From contig NZ_MOWM01000023.1 in assembly GCF_016082275.1 (NCBI RefSeq), positions 1-64,000 on the forward strand: 64,000 nucleotides of DNA, written 5' to 3'. Position numbers and translations under genes: made by a program. The notes under the pieces were generated by a model. It saw nothing but the letters and a program-made list of their open reading frames with translations. It had not been told where the DNA came from and ran no database searches. Origin of the DNA: Variovorax sp. E3 (GTDB lineage: Bacteria > Pseudomonadota > Gammaproteobacteria > Burkholderiales > Burkholderiaceae_C). Shown piece by piece: positions 1-7,669 of the stretch (position 1 is its first letter; every line of letters starts with the position of its first letter).

Positions 1-738
1 GGCAAAGCCCGCGCGGTCGCCCGAGAACGGGCGGCAGGCCGAAGAGGGCGCGTCGGCCGGCGGCGGCGCCATCACGCGCATGGCGTGCCAGCTGGCCATC
101 ACGCCGGGCGTGAGCATGGCGTCGTGGCCGCCGACGATGGCCACGTCGATCCAGCCGCCGCGAATGGCGCGCATGGCTTCGCCGATGGCCACGGCCGAGG
201 AGGCGCAGGCACAGGCGTAGGCAATGGCCGAGCCGCGCGCGCCGAAGTGCAGCGCCAGCTCCGCCACGGCGGCGTTGGGCATGACCGTGAGCACGGTGGT
301 CGGGCGCATGCGGCGCTGTTCGCCGTAGAGCGCGCTGGTGGTGTTGTCGAAGGTGCCGGCGCCCGCCAGGCCGCAGCCCCAGAAGATGCCCAGGCGGTCG
401 CGGTCGATGGTCTGCAGGTCGATCCTGGCTTCGGCGGCGGCGTCCTGCGCGGCGGCCAGTGCCATGGCGGTGCCGCGGTCCAGCGGCAGGCGGGAGGTGC
501 TGCGCACGCCGTTCGAATCGAAGTCGCAGGCGGCAACGGCCAGCTGCATCGGGTCCATGCCCTTGATCTCGAGCGTTTGCGCGCGCACGGCCGAGCGGCC
601 GGCGAACAGGGCCTCGTCGAAGGCTTCGACGGTGCGGCCGATGGGCGTGACGAAACCGAGGCCGCTCACGCGCACGGGAGCGGAGGCGGCGCGCGCTGCG
701 GAAGCGGCGAGCACGGCGTGGGCGGCTCCGCTGCTCAT
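1..738 (-). CDS. beta-ketoacyl-ACP synthase (KAS II-like), 3' end outside window
   Basis: The minus-strand frame stays open from an ATG at 738 to the left edge, giving 246 residues of a thiolase-fold condensing enzyme. It would catalyse decarboxylative condensation of an acyl chain with malonyl-ACP. The nucleophile motif ACASS is visible, with Cys178 as the likely catalytic cysteine, followed by a GGWIDVAIVGGHDAM stretch and PFSGDRAGF, all typical of FabF-type ketosynthases. The catalytic histidines lie beyond the window. The start overlaps the stop of the upstream ACP gene by 4 nt (ATGA), so the two are translationally coupled. A dedicated ACP next to it suggests a specialised acyl or polyketide-like product rather than housekeeping fatty acid synthesis. 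That last point is inference. Confidence 0.88.
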   Translation of the reverse strand, partial: MSSGAAHAVLAASAARAASAPVRVSGLGFVTPIGRTVEAFDEALFAGRSAVRAQTLEIKGMDPMQLAVAACDFDSNGVRSTSRLPLDRGTAMALAAAQDAAAEARIDLQTIDRDRLGIFWGCGLAGAGTFDNTTSALYGEQRRMRPTTVLTVMPNAAVAELALHFGARGSAIAYACACASSAVAIGEAMRAIRGGWIDVAIVGGHDAMLTPGVMASWHAMRVMAPPPADAPSSACRPFSGDRAGFA

Positions 739-1037
739 GCGTGGGCTGCGACGGCTTGCGCGGGCTTGGCCGCGGCGCCGCTGCTTTCCGTGTCGATCAC
801 TTCGCACAGGCGCTGCAGCGTGATGCCGGCTTCGCGCGGGTCGAGGCGGTCTTCGGGAATGCGCAGGTGGAAGGCGTCTTCGACGGCGAAGACGAATTCC
901 ATCAGCGCGAGTGAATCGAGACCGAGGTCGGACAGCGCGGTGTCGGGCGAGATGGCCGAGCGCTCGACGCGGAAGTCGGTCTCCAGGATCGTCGCGATGC
1001 TGTTGAAGGTGGGGGAAGTGGAGTCGGAAGAAGACAT
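735..1037 (-). CDS. acyl carrier protein
   Basis: A 100-residue acidic protein with the phosphopantetheine attachment motif LGLDSLALMEF; Ser42 is the expected modified residue. It carries the growing acyl chain as a thioester in the cytoplasm. It is longer than housekeeping AcpP (about 78 residues), with a Ser/Thr-rich N-terminus and an Ala-rich C-terminal tail, consistent with a specialised ACP. An AAAGGAA ribosome site precedes the ATG at 1037. It is second in a minus-strand operon, after an alpha/beta hydrolase and before a ketosynthase whose start overlaps its stop. The ACP/ketosynthase/esterase trio suggests synthesis and release of an acyl product, but the substrate cannot be read from sequence. 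Confidence 0.9.
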   Translation of the reverse strand: MSSSDSTSPTFNSIATILETDFRVERSAISPDTALSDLGLDSLALMEFVFAVEDAFHLRIPEDRLDPREAGITLQRLCEVIDTESSGAAAKPAQAVAAHA

Positions 1038-1071
1038 GGGAATGCTTTCCTTTCAGGCGTGGAGGGGCAGG

Positions 1072-1932
1072 TCAGGCGTACAGCGGATGTTCGGGCATCG
1101 TGCCATGAGCCACCGCGTCGGCAAAGGACACTGTTTCACGCACCACCTGTTGACGGTCGTTATCGATTGTGATCATGTGGTAGCTGTTCGCGACCACCAC
1201 CGTGCGGAAGGCGCGGCAACGCAGGCCGCGCGCCAGGATGTCGAGGTTGGCCACGCTGGCCACCTCGTCCTGCTGGGCATGCAGCGCGAGCACGTTGTCG
1301 CATTGCACGCTGTTGAGGTTGCGGCGCACATGGCGGATGAGCCGGTCGTGCTCGCGCAGATGGCCCACGCCGATCACCGAGCTGCCCGCGCGCGAGACCT
1401 TGCGGTGGCGCAGCTCGCGCTCGATCCAGGCGCGCACGCGTTCGTTCTTCACGCCGTAGGGCGGGCGTTCGCGGTATTGCCAGAGGCGCCCCAGCGGCGT
1501 GTAGAAGGCCAGCGGCAGCAGGAACTGCGTGCGCGGAATGGCCCAGCCGTCGAAGCGCAGCGTGGTCGACATGAGCACCAGCGCGTCGACGTCGCTGCCG
1601 CAGCGGATGGCCGCGCCCAGTGCGAGCGACGAGCCGGCCGAGATGCCGATCAGCATCACGCGGTCGTGCTGCGCGCGCAGCGCCTTGACCTGGGCCTGGA
1701 TGGCATCGATCCAGCGTTCGAAGGGCGCGGCGCGCTGCAGGGGCGCGCTGGCATCGAACGAGTAACCCTCGATCGTCGTCGGGTGCACCGAGTAGCCGCG
1801 GCTGCGCAGCGCCGACTGCACGGTCAGCAACTCGTCAGGCGTGCTGCACAAACCATGCAGCAGGACCACGGCGGTGCGCTGCACCTCGTGAGGCACCACG
1901 CTCAACAGATCGGAGGGTTCGCGCGCACTCAT
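1072..1932 (-). CDS. alpha/beta hydrolase, carboxylesterase-like
   Basis: A 286-residue cytoplasmic hydrolase. It shows the HG motif near residue 26 (LLHGLCSTPDEL), the nucleophile elbow GISAGSS with Ser98, and a late SYHMITID motif that supplies the catalytic His. The late aspartate is probably in LHAQQDEV. The CSTPDEL and YHMITID motifs resemble the Est30/monoacylglycerol lipase group, which cleaves short to medium acyl esters. No signal peptide is seen. It lies 34 nt upstream of the ACP gene on the same strand and is probably first in that operon, where it could act as a thioesterase or esterase releasing the product. It is divergent from the two-component system starting at 2069. Confidence 0.85.
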   Translation of the reverse strand: MSAREPSDLLSVVPHEVQRTAVVLLHGLCSTPDELLTVQSALRSRGYSVHPTTIEGYSFDASAPLQRAAPFERWIDAIQAQVKALRAQHDRVMLIGISAGSSLALGAAIRCGSDVDALVLMSTTLRFDGWAIPRTQFLLPLAFYTPLGRLWQYRERPPYGVKNERVRAWIERELRHRKVSRAGSSVIGVGHLREHDRLIRHVRRNLNSVQCDNVLALHAQQDEVASVANLDILARGLRCRAFRTVVVANSYHMITIDNDRQQVVRETVSFADAVAHGTMPEHPLYA

Positions 1933-2068
1933 CGTGTCGCGCCGGCCATGAAAATGGCCCTTGTTTCATATTGCTGTCGTATGCTCATGTTGCGTTTATC
2001 GCTGGAGCGACTGACCGGCTGCTGACCCGTCATTCGTAAGGGCAGATTACCCCAACCACTCAAACACC

Positions 2069-2758
2069 ATGCGAATTCTGCTTGTCGAAGATGACGCCGT
2101 TCTGCGCGATGTCATGGTCCGCAGCCTTGCGGACGCGGGTCACCGGGTCGACGTGTCGACCAATGTCGAAGATGCCGACCACCTGTGGCGCGTGCAACCT
2201 TTCGATGCCGTGCTGCTCGACCTCAACCTGCCCGCCACCGCCAGCCCGACCAGCGGCCTGGCCAGCGGCCTCACCGCGTTGCGACAGGCGCGCGCGCGCG
2301 GCGACCGCACGCCGGTGCTGGTGCTGACCGCGCGCGGGCGCACCGAGGAGCGCATTGCAGGCCTGGATGCCGGCGCCGACGACTACCTGGGCAAGCCCTT
2401 CGACCTGGCAGAGGTCGAAGCCCGCCTGCGTGCGCTGGTGCGCCGCGCCAAGGGCACCGAAGACATCGTGGTGCTGGGCCAGCTCAAGCTCGACCGCAAG
2501 GCGCGCCGCTTCTCCACCACGGGCGGCCCGCTCGACCTGCCGGCGCGCGAGTTCGAGGTGCTGTGGGAGCTCATGAGCCCGCCGGGGCGCACGGTGAGCA
2601 AGCGTGCGCTGTCCGACAAGCTCTCCAGCTTCGACGAATCGCTCGGCGACAACGCACTCGAGGCCTTCATCTCGCGCCTGCGCAAGAAGCTGCAGGGTAC
2701 CGGCGCGAGCATCCGCACCTTGCGCGGCATCGGCTACCTGCTCGAAGCCGAGGCGTGA
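2069..2758 (+). CDS. OmpR-family response regulator (TctD/QseB-like)
   Basis: A 229-residue response regulator. The receiver domain (about residues 1-120) has the acidic pair Glu7/Asp8-Asp9, phospho-acceptor Asp51 in VLLDLNLP, a VLTARG switch threonine and the conserved lysine in GKPFD. The C-terminal winged helix (about 130-225) ends with the typical RGIGYLL motif. An unusual Pro/Ser/Gly-rich insertion (ATASPTSGLASG) follows the phosphorylation site. It is a DNA-binding transcription factor acting with the histidine kinase that starts 8 nt downstream. The 136-nt gap to the divergent hydrolase/ACP/ketosynthase operon makes that operon a candidate target. This is inferred from position only. 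Confidence 0.93.
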   Translation: MRILLVEDDAVLRDVMVRSLADAGHRVDVSTNVEDADHLWRVQPFDAVLLDLNLPATASPTSGLASGLTALRQARARGDRTPVLVLTARGRTEERIAGLDAGADDYLGKPFDLAEVEARLRALVRRAKGTEDIVVLGQLKLDRKARRFSTTGGPLDLPAREFEVLWELMSPPGRTVSKRALSDKLSSFDESLGDNALEAFISRLRKKLQGTGASIRTLRGIGYLLEAEA

Positions 2759-2765
2759 TCCGCGC

Positions 2766-4157
2766 GTGACCCGCGAGTCGACCGAACAACCGGCCCCGCA
2801 GCGCGCGCCTTCGCTCACGCGGCGCGTGCTGCGCAACGTGCTGGTGCCGCTGGCGCTCACGTGGATGGTCGGCGCCGTCATCGCGCTGGTCATTGCCAAC
2901 TACTTCTCCGAGCAGGCCTTCGACCGCGGCATGCTCGACGACGCCTATGCGCTGTCGGCCAACGTGCAGGCCGGCGAGCGCGGCATCGAGCTGCTGCTGA
3001 CGCCGCGCGAAGTGGCCACGGTGCTGTTCGACCAGGTCGACAAGGTGTACTTCGCGGTGCAGCGGCTCGACGGCACGCTCATTTCGGGCCAGGCGGGCCT
3101 GCATGCGTCGCTGCCGGTGGATGGTTCGCGCTACCGCTTTTCCGACGTCAACTACGAAGGCAGCGTGCTGCGCGCGGTGGTGCTCGAGCATGACGCCGAG
3201 CCCGACCTCAGCATGCCCTACCGCGTGATCATCGCGCAGACCACGCTGAGCCGGACCGCGCTGGTGCGGCAACTGCTCGGCTATGCACTGGCGCCGCAGA
3301 TCCTGCTGCTGGTGCTGCTCGCGATCTGGCTCTGGTACGGCATTCGCAGCGACCTGCGTCCGCTCGCGGACCTGCAGCGCGCGCTCGACCGGCGCGACGT
3401 GCACGACCTCTCGCCGGTGGCGGTGGCGCAGACCTCGCGCGAGCTGCAGCGGCTGGGCGATGCGGTCAATTCGCTGTTCGAGCGGCTGGGCCAGAGCGTG
3501 CAGGCGCAGCGCGAGTTCGTGGGCAACGTGGCGCATGAGCTGCGCACGCCGCTGGCCGGCATTCGCGCGCTGGCCGAGTACGGGCTGGCGCAGCACGACA
3601 CCAGCGTGTGGCGCGAGCAGCTCGTGCGCGTGTCCGAGCGGCAGGGGCGCGCGAGCCACCTGATCGACCAGCTGCTGGCGCTGGCGCTGGCCGAAGAGGC
3701 GCGCACCGAACTCAAGCGCGTGCCCGTGCGCCTCGATGTGCTGGCCGAGCAGACGGTGCTGCGCCACCTGGCGCGCGCCGATGCGCGCGGCGTCGACCTG
3801 GGTGCGCGCGGCCTCGACGACGGCGTGGTCGTGCATGCGAACGAAGCGCTGGTGGAGGGCATCCTCGACAACCTGATCGACAACGCGCTGCGCTACGGCG
3901 GGCACACCATCACGGTCGAACTGGCGGGCCGCACGCTGAGCGTGATCGACGACGGCCCGGGTATTCCGCTCGAAGCGCAGCGCGACCTGATGCAGCGCTG
4001 GTCGCAAGGGCCCGCCGGCGAGAAGCTGGGGCAGGGCTCGGGCCTGGGCCTGTCGATCGTGTCGCGCTATGCGGAGCTGCTGGGCGCCGAGTTGCGGCTC
4101 GAAGCCGCCGAGCCCACGGGCCTGCGCGTGAGCGTGGCCTTCGGCGAAGTCGCCTGA
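2766..4157 (+). CDS. sensor histidine kinase (TctE/QseC-like)
   Basis: The frame is open upstream into the response regulator, but the GTG at 2766, 8 nt after the regulator stop, gives a normal 463-residue kinase. One membrane segment lies near residues 25-45 and a second near 175-195. The extracytoplasmic region between them looks like the 2CSK_N type. The phospho-acceptor His257 sits in VAHELRTPLAG, and the N-box (NLIDNALRYGG), DDGPGI and GSGLGLSIV ATP-binding boxes are all present. It autophosphorylates and passes phosphate to the adjacent OmpR-type regulator. The signal sensed is unknown; TctE relatives respond to carboxylates. Translation is probably coupled to the regulator gene. Confidence 0.9.
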   Translation: MTRESTEQPAPQRAPSLTRRVLRNVLVPLALTWMVGAVIALVIANYFSEQAFDRGMLDDAYALSANVQAGERGIELLLTPREVATVLFDQVDKVYFAVQRLDGTLISGQAGLHASLPVDGSRYRFSDVNYEGSVLRAVVLEHDAEPDLSMPYRVIIAQTTLSRTALVRQLLGYALAPQILLLVLLAIWLWYGIRSDLRPLADLQRALDRRDVHDLSPVAVAQTSRELQRLGDAVNSLFERLGQSVQAQREFVGNVAHELRTPLAGIRALAEYGLAQHDTSVWREQLVRVSERQGRASHLIDQLLALALAEEARTELKRVPVRLDVLAEQTVLRHLARADARGVDLGARGLDDGVVVHANEALVEGILDNLIDNALRYGGHTITVELAGRTLSVIDDGPGIPLEAQRDLMQRWSQGPAGEKLGQGSGLGLSIVSRYAELLGAELRLEAAEPTGLRVSVAFGEVA

Positions 4158-4173
4158 ATCTGCTGCCGCGCGT

Positions 4174-4935
4174 TCACAGCGGCGTGCCTTGGTGGAACGC
4201 CATGCGCCAGCGGCCTGCGCGACAACGCCACAGCGAGCTGCGCAGCGACTGCGCGCCCGGCCTTTCGGGAATGGCTTCGCGGTGCACGTGGTAGGTGACG
4301 AGTGCCACGTCAGGCGCCATGCGCAGCACGCGAAAGTCGGTCATCGTCCGCTGCGAGAAAGCTTCTTCGCGCAACGCCTCGATGATCGCGGGCCGCGTCC
4401 ACACGGTGCCTGAAACGCCGAGCTCATGGAAGTCGTCGTCGAGCAGTTCCTCGAGTCGCGCGGCGCTCGCGCGCACCTCGCGCAGATGCAGTGCGCCTTC
4501 GAGTTTCAGCAGCAGCGCGTCGAGGTCTTCGGCCGGCGCGGCTTCGTAGAGTTCGAGCGGCAGGCCGTCGGGGTCGGCGAAGAACGTGAAGTGGCGGCCC
4601 GTGTATTCGTCGGTGCGCAGCGGCTCCACCGCAATGCCTTGCGCGCCGAGTTCGTCGGCGGCCGCCTGCACGTCGTGCACCTCGAAGGACAGGTGCCGAA
4701 GGCCTTGCGCCTCGGGTCGCGTGGGGCGCGCGGGCGCATCGGGAAACGAGAACAACTCGACCTGCGAACCGTCGGGCAGCGCGAGGTCGAGCTTGTATGA
4801 ATCGCGCGCGGCGCGGTAGTTTTCGGCAACGATGCGCAGGCCCAGCACCTCGGTGTAGAAGCGCTTCGACACCGCGTAGTCGGCGCAGATGATGGCGACG
4901 TGATGAATGCGTTGGAGCTGCATCGGAAGGCTCAT
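4174..4935 (-). CDS. VOC-family protein fused to a SnoaL/DUF4440-like domain
   Basis: A 253-residue two-domain protein. Residues 5-130 form a glyoxalase-I-like VOC domain close to the YaeR/GloA2 type, starting QLQRIHHVAII and ending with FADPDGLPLELYE, which includes the metal-ligand glutamate. Residues 140-250 look like a DUF4440/SnoaL fold (DDDFHELGVSG, then VALVTYHVHRE and WRMAFHQGTPL). DUF4440 fusions are often annotated as unknown enzymes or ligand binders. The ATG at 4935 was chosen because it overlaps the stop of the GNAT gene by 4 nt. A second in-frame ATG at 4923 is possible. Substrate unknown. It ends 17 nt from the convergent kinase gene. Confidence 0.85.
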   Translation of the reverse strand: MSLPMQLQRIHHVAIICADYAVSKRFYTEVLGLRIVAENYRAARDSYKLDLALPDGSQVELFSFPDAPARPTRPEAQGLRHLSFEVHDVQAAADELGAQGIAVEPLRTDEYTGRHFTFFADPDGLPLELYEAAPAEDLDALLLKLEGALHLREVRASAARLEELLDDDFHELGVSGTVWTRPAIIEALREEAFSQRTMTDFRVLRMAPDVALVTYHVHREAIPERPGAQSLRSSLWRCRAGRWRMAFHQGTPL

Positions 4936-5393
4936 TTCAGTGGCTTGCGCAGGAACACGCGGGTGCGTTGCGCGAGCACGAGGCGCTTGTATTCGACGTA
5001 CCCGATGCGCTCGTAGAGCGCGCGGTTCTCGGTCATCTTCTCGTTGGTGAAAAGGTAGATCGAATCGTGGCCTTGCCGCAGCGCTTCGTGCTCGGCCAGC
5101 TCGAGCAGGGCGCGGCCCACGCCCGTGCCCTGGTGCCGTGGCCGCACCGCGATCACGTCGATCAGGAAGCCTTCGTCGGTGGTGTCGAGCACCAGCGCGG
5201 CAACGGTTTGCGCCTGCCGTGTCGCGACCCAGACCTGCGCACTGGCGATGGCCGCGCCGTAGTCCTTGGTCATCGGCAGCGGCGTGAGGCCCAGGCGCGG
5301 AATGTAGTGGCGAAAGGCTTCCACGGCGCATTCGGCGATGGCGGCGGCGTCGGCTGCATCGGCGCGCCGCAAGGTCCAGGGCGTGCCGCTCAT
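4932..5393 (-). CDS. GNAT family N-acetyltransferase
   Basis: A 153-residue GNAT acetyltransferase. The acetyl-CoA-binding motif A is seen as VRPRHQGTGVGRALLE, preceded by the beta-4 strand FLIDVIAV and followed by NRALYERIGYVEYKR, the usual C-terminal signature. It would transfer an acetyl group from acetyl-CoA to a small-molecule or protein amine; the acceptor is not predictable. The start at 5393 overlaps the end of the RidA-like gene by 4 nt, and its own stop overlaps the next start by 4 nt. The three genes RidA, GNAT and VOC are therefore a tightly coupled translational unit. Confidence 0.9.
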   Translation of the reverse strand: MSGTPWTLRRADAADAAAIAECAVEAFRHYIPRLGLTPLPMTKDYGAAIASAQVWVATRQAQTVAALVLDTTDEGFLIDVIAVRPRHQGTGVGRALLELAEHEALRQGHDSIYLFTNEKMTENRALYERIGYVEYKRLVLAQRTRVFLRKPLK

Positions 5394-5878
5394 GCGTCGA
5401 ACTCCACCTCGCCTTCGATCTCGACCGGGATGTTGAACGGCAGCTCGGCCATGCCCACGGCGCTGCGCGAATGCGCGCCGATGTCGGGCCCGAAGAGTTC
5501 GAGGATGAGGTGGGAGAAGCCGTTGATCACGGCCGGTTGCCGGTCGAAGCCGGGCGCCGAAGCCACCATGCCGAACACGCGCGTCCACGCGGTGATGCGG
5601 TCCAGGTCGCCGAGCGCGCGCCGCAGGCTGCCGAGCATCGCAAGCGCGGTGAGCCGCGCCGCGGCATAGCCTTGCTCGACCGTGACTTCACGGCCCAGCT
5701 TGCCGAGCGGCGCGGCAATGGTGCCGTCGGCGTTGAGCGGGCCGTGGCCCGAGATCAACGCGCGCCGGTCAACCACGCGCACGAAGGCGAAGGGCAGCAC
5801 GACGCCCGGTGGTGGCGTGACGGCGGGCGGCAGCACGAGGCCGAGCGCGGCGAGCTCGTGTTCGATGTGGTGGGCCAT
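5390..5878 (-). CDS. RidA/YjgF family protein
   Basis: A 162-residue member of the RidA/YER057c/UK114 superfamily. It shows ALISGHGPLNADGT near residue 40, and a long helix with AMLGSLRRALGDLDRITAWTRV and FNIPVEIEGEVEF at the C-terminus. Classical RidA deaminates reactive enamine/imine intermediates from PLP enzymes. This protein matches the longer RidA branch, where the active-site Arg is often absent, so deaminase activity is uncertain. The start at 5878 (MAHHIEHE) is the first ATG that gives the normal family length. The upstream gap of 29 nt to the DUF2007 gene suggests one operon. Confidence 0.87.
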   Translation of the reverse strand: MAHHIEHELAALGLVLPPAVTPPPGVVLPFAFVRVVDRRALISGHGPLNADGTIAAPLGKLGREVTVEQGYAAARLTALAMLGSLRRALGDLDRITAWTRVFGMVASAPGFDRQPAVINGFSHLILELFGPDIGAHSRSAVGMAELPFNIPVEIEGEVEFDA

Positions 5879-5907
5879 GCGGGAACGATGGGGGTGAAAG
5901 GAAGGGC

Positions 5908-6378
5908 TCAGGCGTTGGGATCGAAGTCTTCGTCGATCGCGAACTCGCCGCGCTCGAATGCGGCGATGACCTCGTTGGCCTCTTCGACGAAGGCCTGCGG
6001 CACGCGCAGGCTGGCACCGCCCAGCGCGATGCTCCACAGCATGTTGGTCTGCACCAGCTCCGCGTCGGCCACGGTGGCGGGAATGCCCGCGGCCTCGAGG
6101 CAGCCGCAGAGCATCTGCGCATCGGTGGGGGTGAAGCGGCGCGCGACGGTGACCATGTCGCCCTGGTAGGGCGCGGGGTCGCGGGGTGCTTCGGATGGCT
6201 CGGGCCGTGGCGACGGCGCGGTGATGCCGCGCCCGCGCAATTCGGCCGCGGCGATGCCGTGGGCCTGCTCGGTGAATGTGCCCGATGCGCAGCGGCGCAC
6301 CAGTTCTTCGTCGCTCAGCATCGCGAGGCGCGCGGCCAGTGCCGAGGCTTCGTCGTTGCCGTTGTTGTCCATTGCCAT
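5908..6378 (-). CDS. DUF2007-containing protein
   Basis: A 156-residue protein. The C-terminal half (about residues 75-145) matches the DUF2007 'putative signal-transducing' fold, with VARRFTPTDAQMLCGCLEAAGIPATV and an ALGGASLRVPQAFVEEA stretch. The N-terminal half is a predicted helical segment (LAARLAMLSDEELVRRCASG) followed by a Pro-rich linker. The ATG at 6378 was preferred over an upstream one because GGAGA sits 6 nt in front of it. The function of DUF2007 proteins is unknown. It precedes the RidA-like gene on the minus strand with a short gap. Confidence 0.8.
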   Translation of the reverse strand: MAMDNNGNDEASALAARLAMLSDEELVRRCASGTFTEQAHGIAAAELRGRGITAPSPRPEPSEAPRDPAPYQGDMVTVARRFTPTDAQMLCGCLEAAGIPATVADAELVQTNMLWSIALGGASLRVPQAFVEEANEVIAAFERGEFAIDEDFDPNA

Positions 6379-6481
6379 GCGGTCTCCTTCCCGTATCGGA
6401 TGAGGGCCGAGCGTACGGGCTCGCGGCCGCGCAGGCAAATCGGCCCACGCGCCTTGCCGCGCGTAGGCCGTGGGACCAGAC

Positions 6482-7584
6482 TCAGGCCAGTGCCGGATAG
6501 TCCGTGTAGCCCTTGGCGCCGCCGCCGTACATGGTGGCCTTGTCGAGCTCGTTCAGCGGTGCGTTGTCGCGCAGGCGGCGCACGAGGTCGGGGTTCGAGA
6601 TGAAGGGCTTGCCGAAGGCCACGAGGTCGTCGCCTTCCTTCAGCGCTTCTTCGGCCAGCGGCCTGTCGTAGCCGTTGTTGACCATCCATGCGCCCTTGCC
6701 GCCGGCTTCGCGGTACGCGGCCTCAGGGCTTCGTAGTCGAAGGGGCGGTCCTCGATTTCACGCGGGCCGCCGGTGGCGCCTTCGATGATGTGGATGTAGG
6801 CCAGGTCGAGTTGCGCGAGTTGCTTCACCACGTAGGTGAACAGCGGCTGCGGGTTGCTGTCGTGCACGTCGTTGGCGGGCGTGACGGGCGACAGGCGGAT
6901 GCCGGTCTTGCCGCCGCCGATGGCGTCGACCACGGCGCGCGTGGCTTCCAGCAGCAGGCGGGCGCGGTTCTCGATGGAGCCGCCGTAGTCGTCGGTGCGC
7001 TTGTTGCTGCCGTCCTTCAGGAACTGGTCGAGCAGGTAGCCGTTGGCGCCGTGCACTTCCACGCCGTCGAAGCCGGCGGTTTCGACCGCGCTGCGCGCGG
7101 CCACTGCATAGGCGTGCACGATGCCGGGCAGTTCACCGGCGTCGAGCGCGCGCGGCTCGGAGGTCTCGACGAAGGTCGGCACGCCGTCCTTGATGAGCAC
7201 GGTCTTGGTCTTGGCGGTGATGGCCGAGGGGGCCACGGGCTTGCCGCCATCGGGTTGCAGTTCGGTGTGCGAGACGCGGCCCACGTGCCACAGCTGCACC
7301 ACGATCTTGCCGCCCTTGGCGTGCACGGCGTCGGTCACGCGCTTCCAGGCGTCGAGCTGCTCGGTGCCGTACAGGCCGGGCACGTCGGCGTAGCCCTGGC
7401 CCTGGTGGCTGATGGCGGTGGCTTCGGTGATCAGCAGGCCGGCACTGGCGCGCTGGGCGTAGTAGGTGGCGGCGATGTCGGGCGGAATGGCGTTGGGCGA
7501 GCGATTGCGCGTCAGCGGCGCCATCACGATGCGGTTGGCGAGCTTCAGGTCGCCGGCCTGGACGGGGTCGAATAGGGTGGACAT
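6482..7584 (-). CDS. NADH:flavin oxidoreductase, Old Yellow Enzyme family (frameshifted)
   Basis: An FMN-dependent alkene/nitro-ester reductase of the NemA/OYE family. It opens with LFDPVQAGDLKLANRIVMAPLTRNR and has the active-site HGANGYLLDQFL motif plus TDDYGGSIENRARL. The frame breaks near 6720. Upstream residues read FDYEALRP, and the next frame continues as AYREAGGKGAWMVNNGYDRPLAEEALKEGDD with FGKPFISNPDLVRRL and GYTDYPAL. Restoring one G (AGGGCC instead of AGGCC) rejoins them into about 367 residues, the normal family length. Either this copy is a recent pseudogene or the base is missing from the sequence; the same kind of break recurs in this window. It is 85 nt from the AtuA-like gene upstream. 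Confidence 0.85.
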
Positions 7585-7669
7585 CGTGCAATCGGAAGCA
7601 GAGTTGAAACAGGCGCAAGGCTAAGGCCCCGGCCTCAACCCTGCTGCCACACGGTTGTCCGGATTGATG

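Noticed and set aside
85..2025. 646-residue plus-strand frame opposite the ketosynthase/ACP/esterase genes
   Set aside because: Its product is a His/Ala/Gly/Arg-rich shadow of high-GC codons; the minus-strand frames carry real motifs (ACASS, DSL, GISAGSS).
2667..4007. 446-residue minus-strand frame opposite the histidine kinase
   Set aside because: It is an Arg/Ala/Gln-rich shadow; the plus strand has intact kinase boxes.
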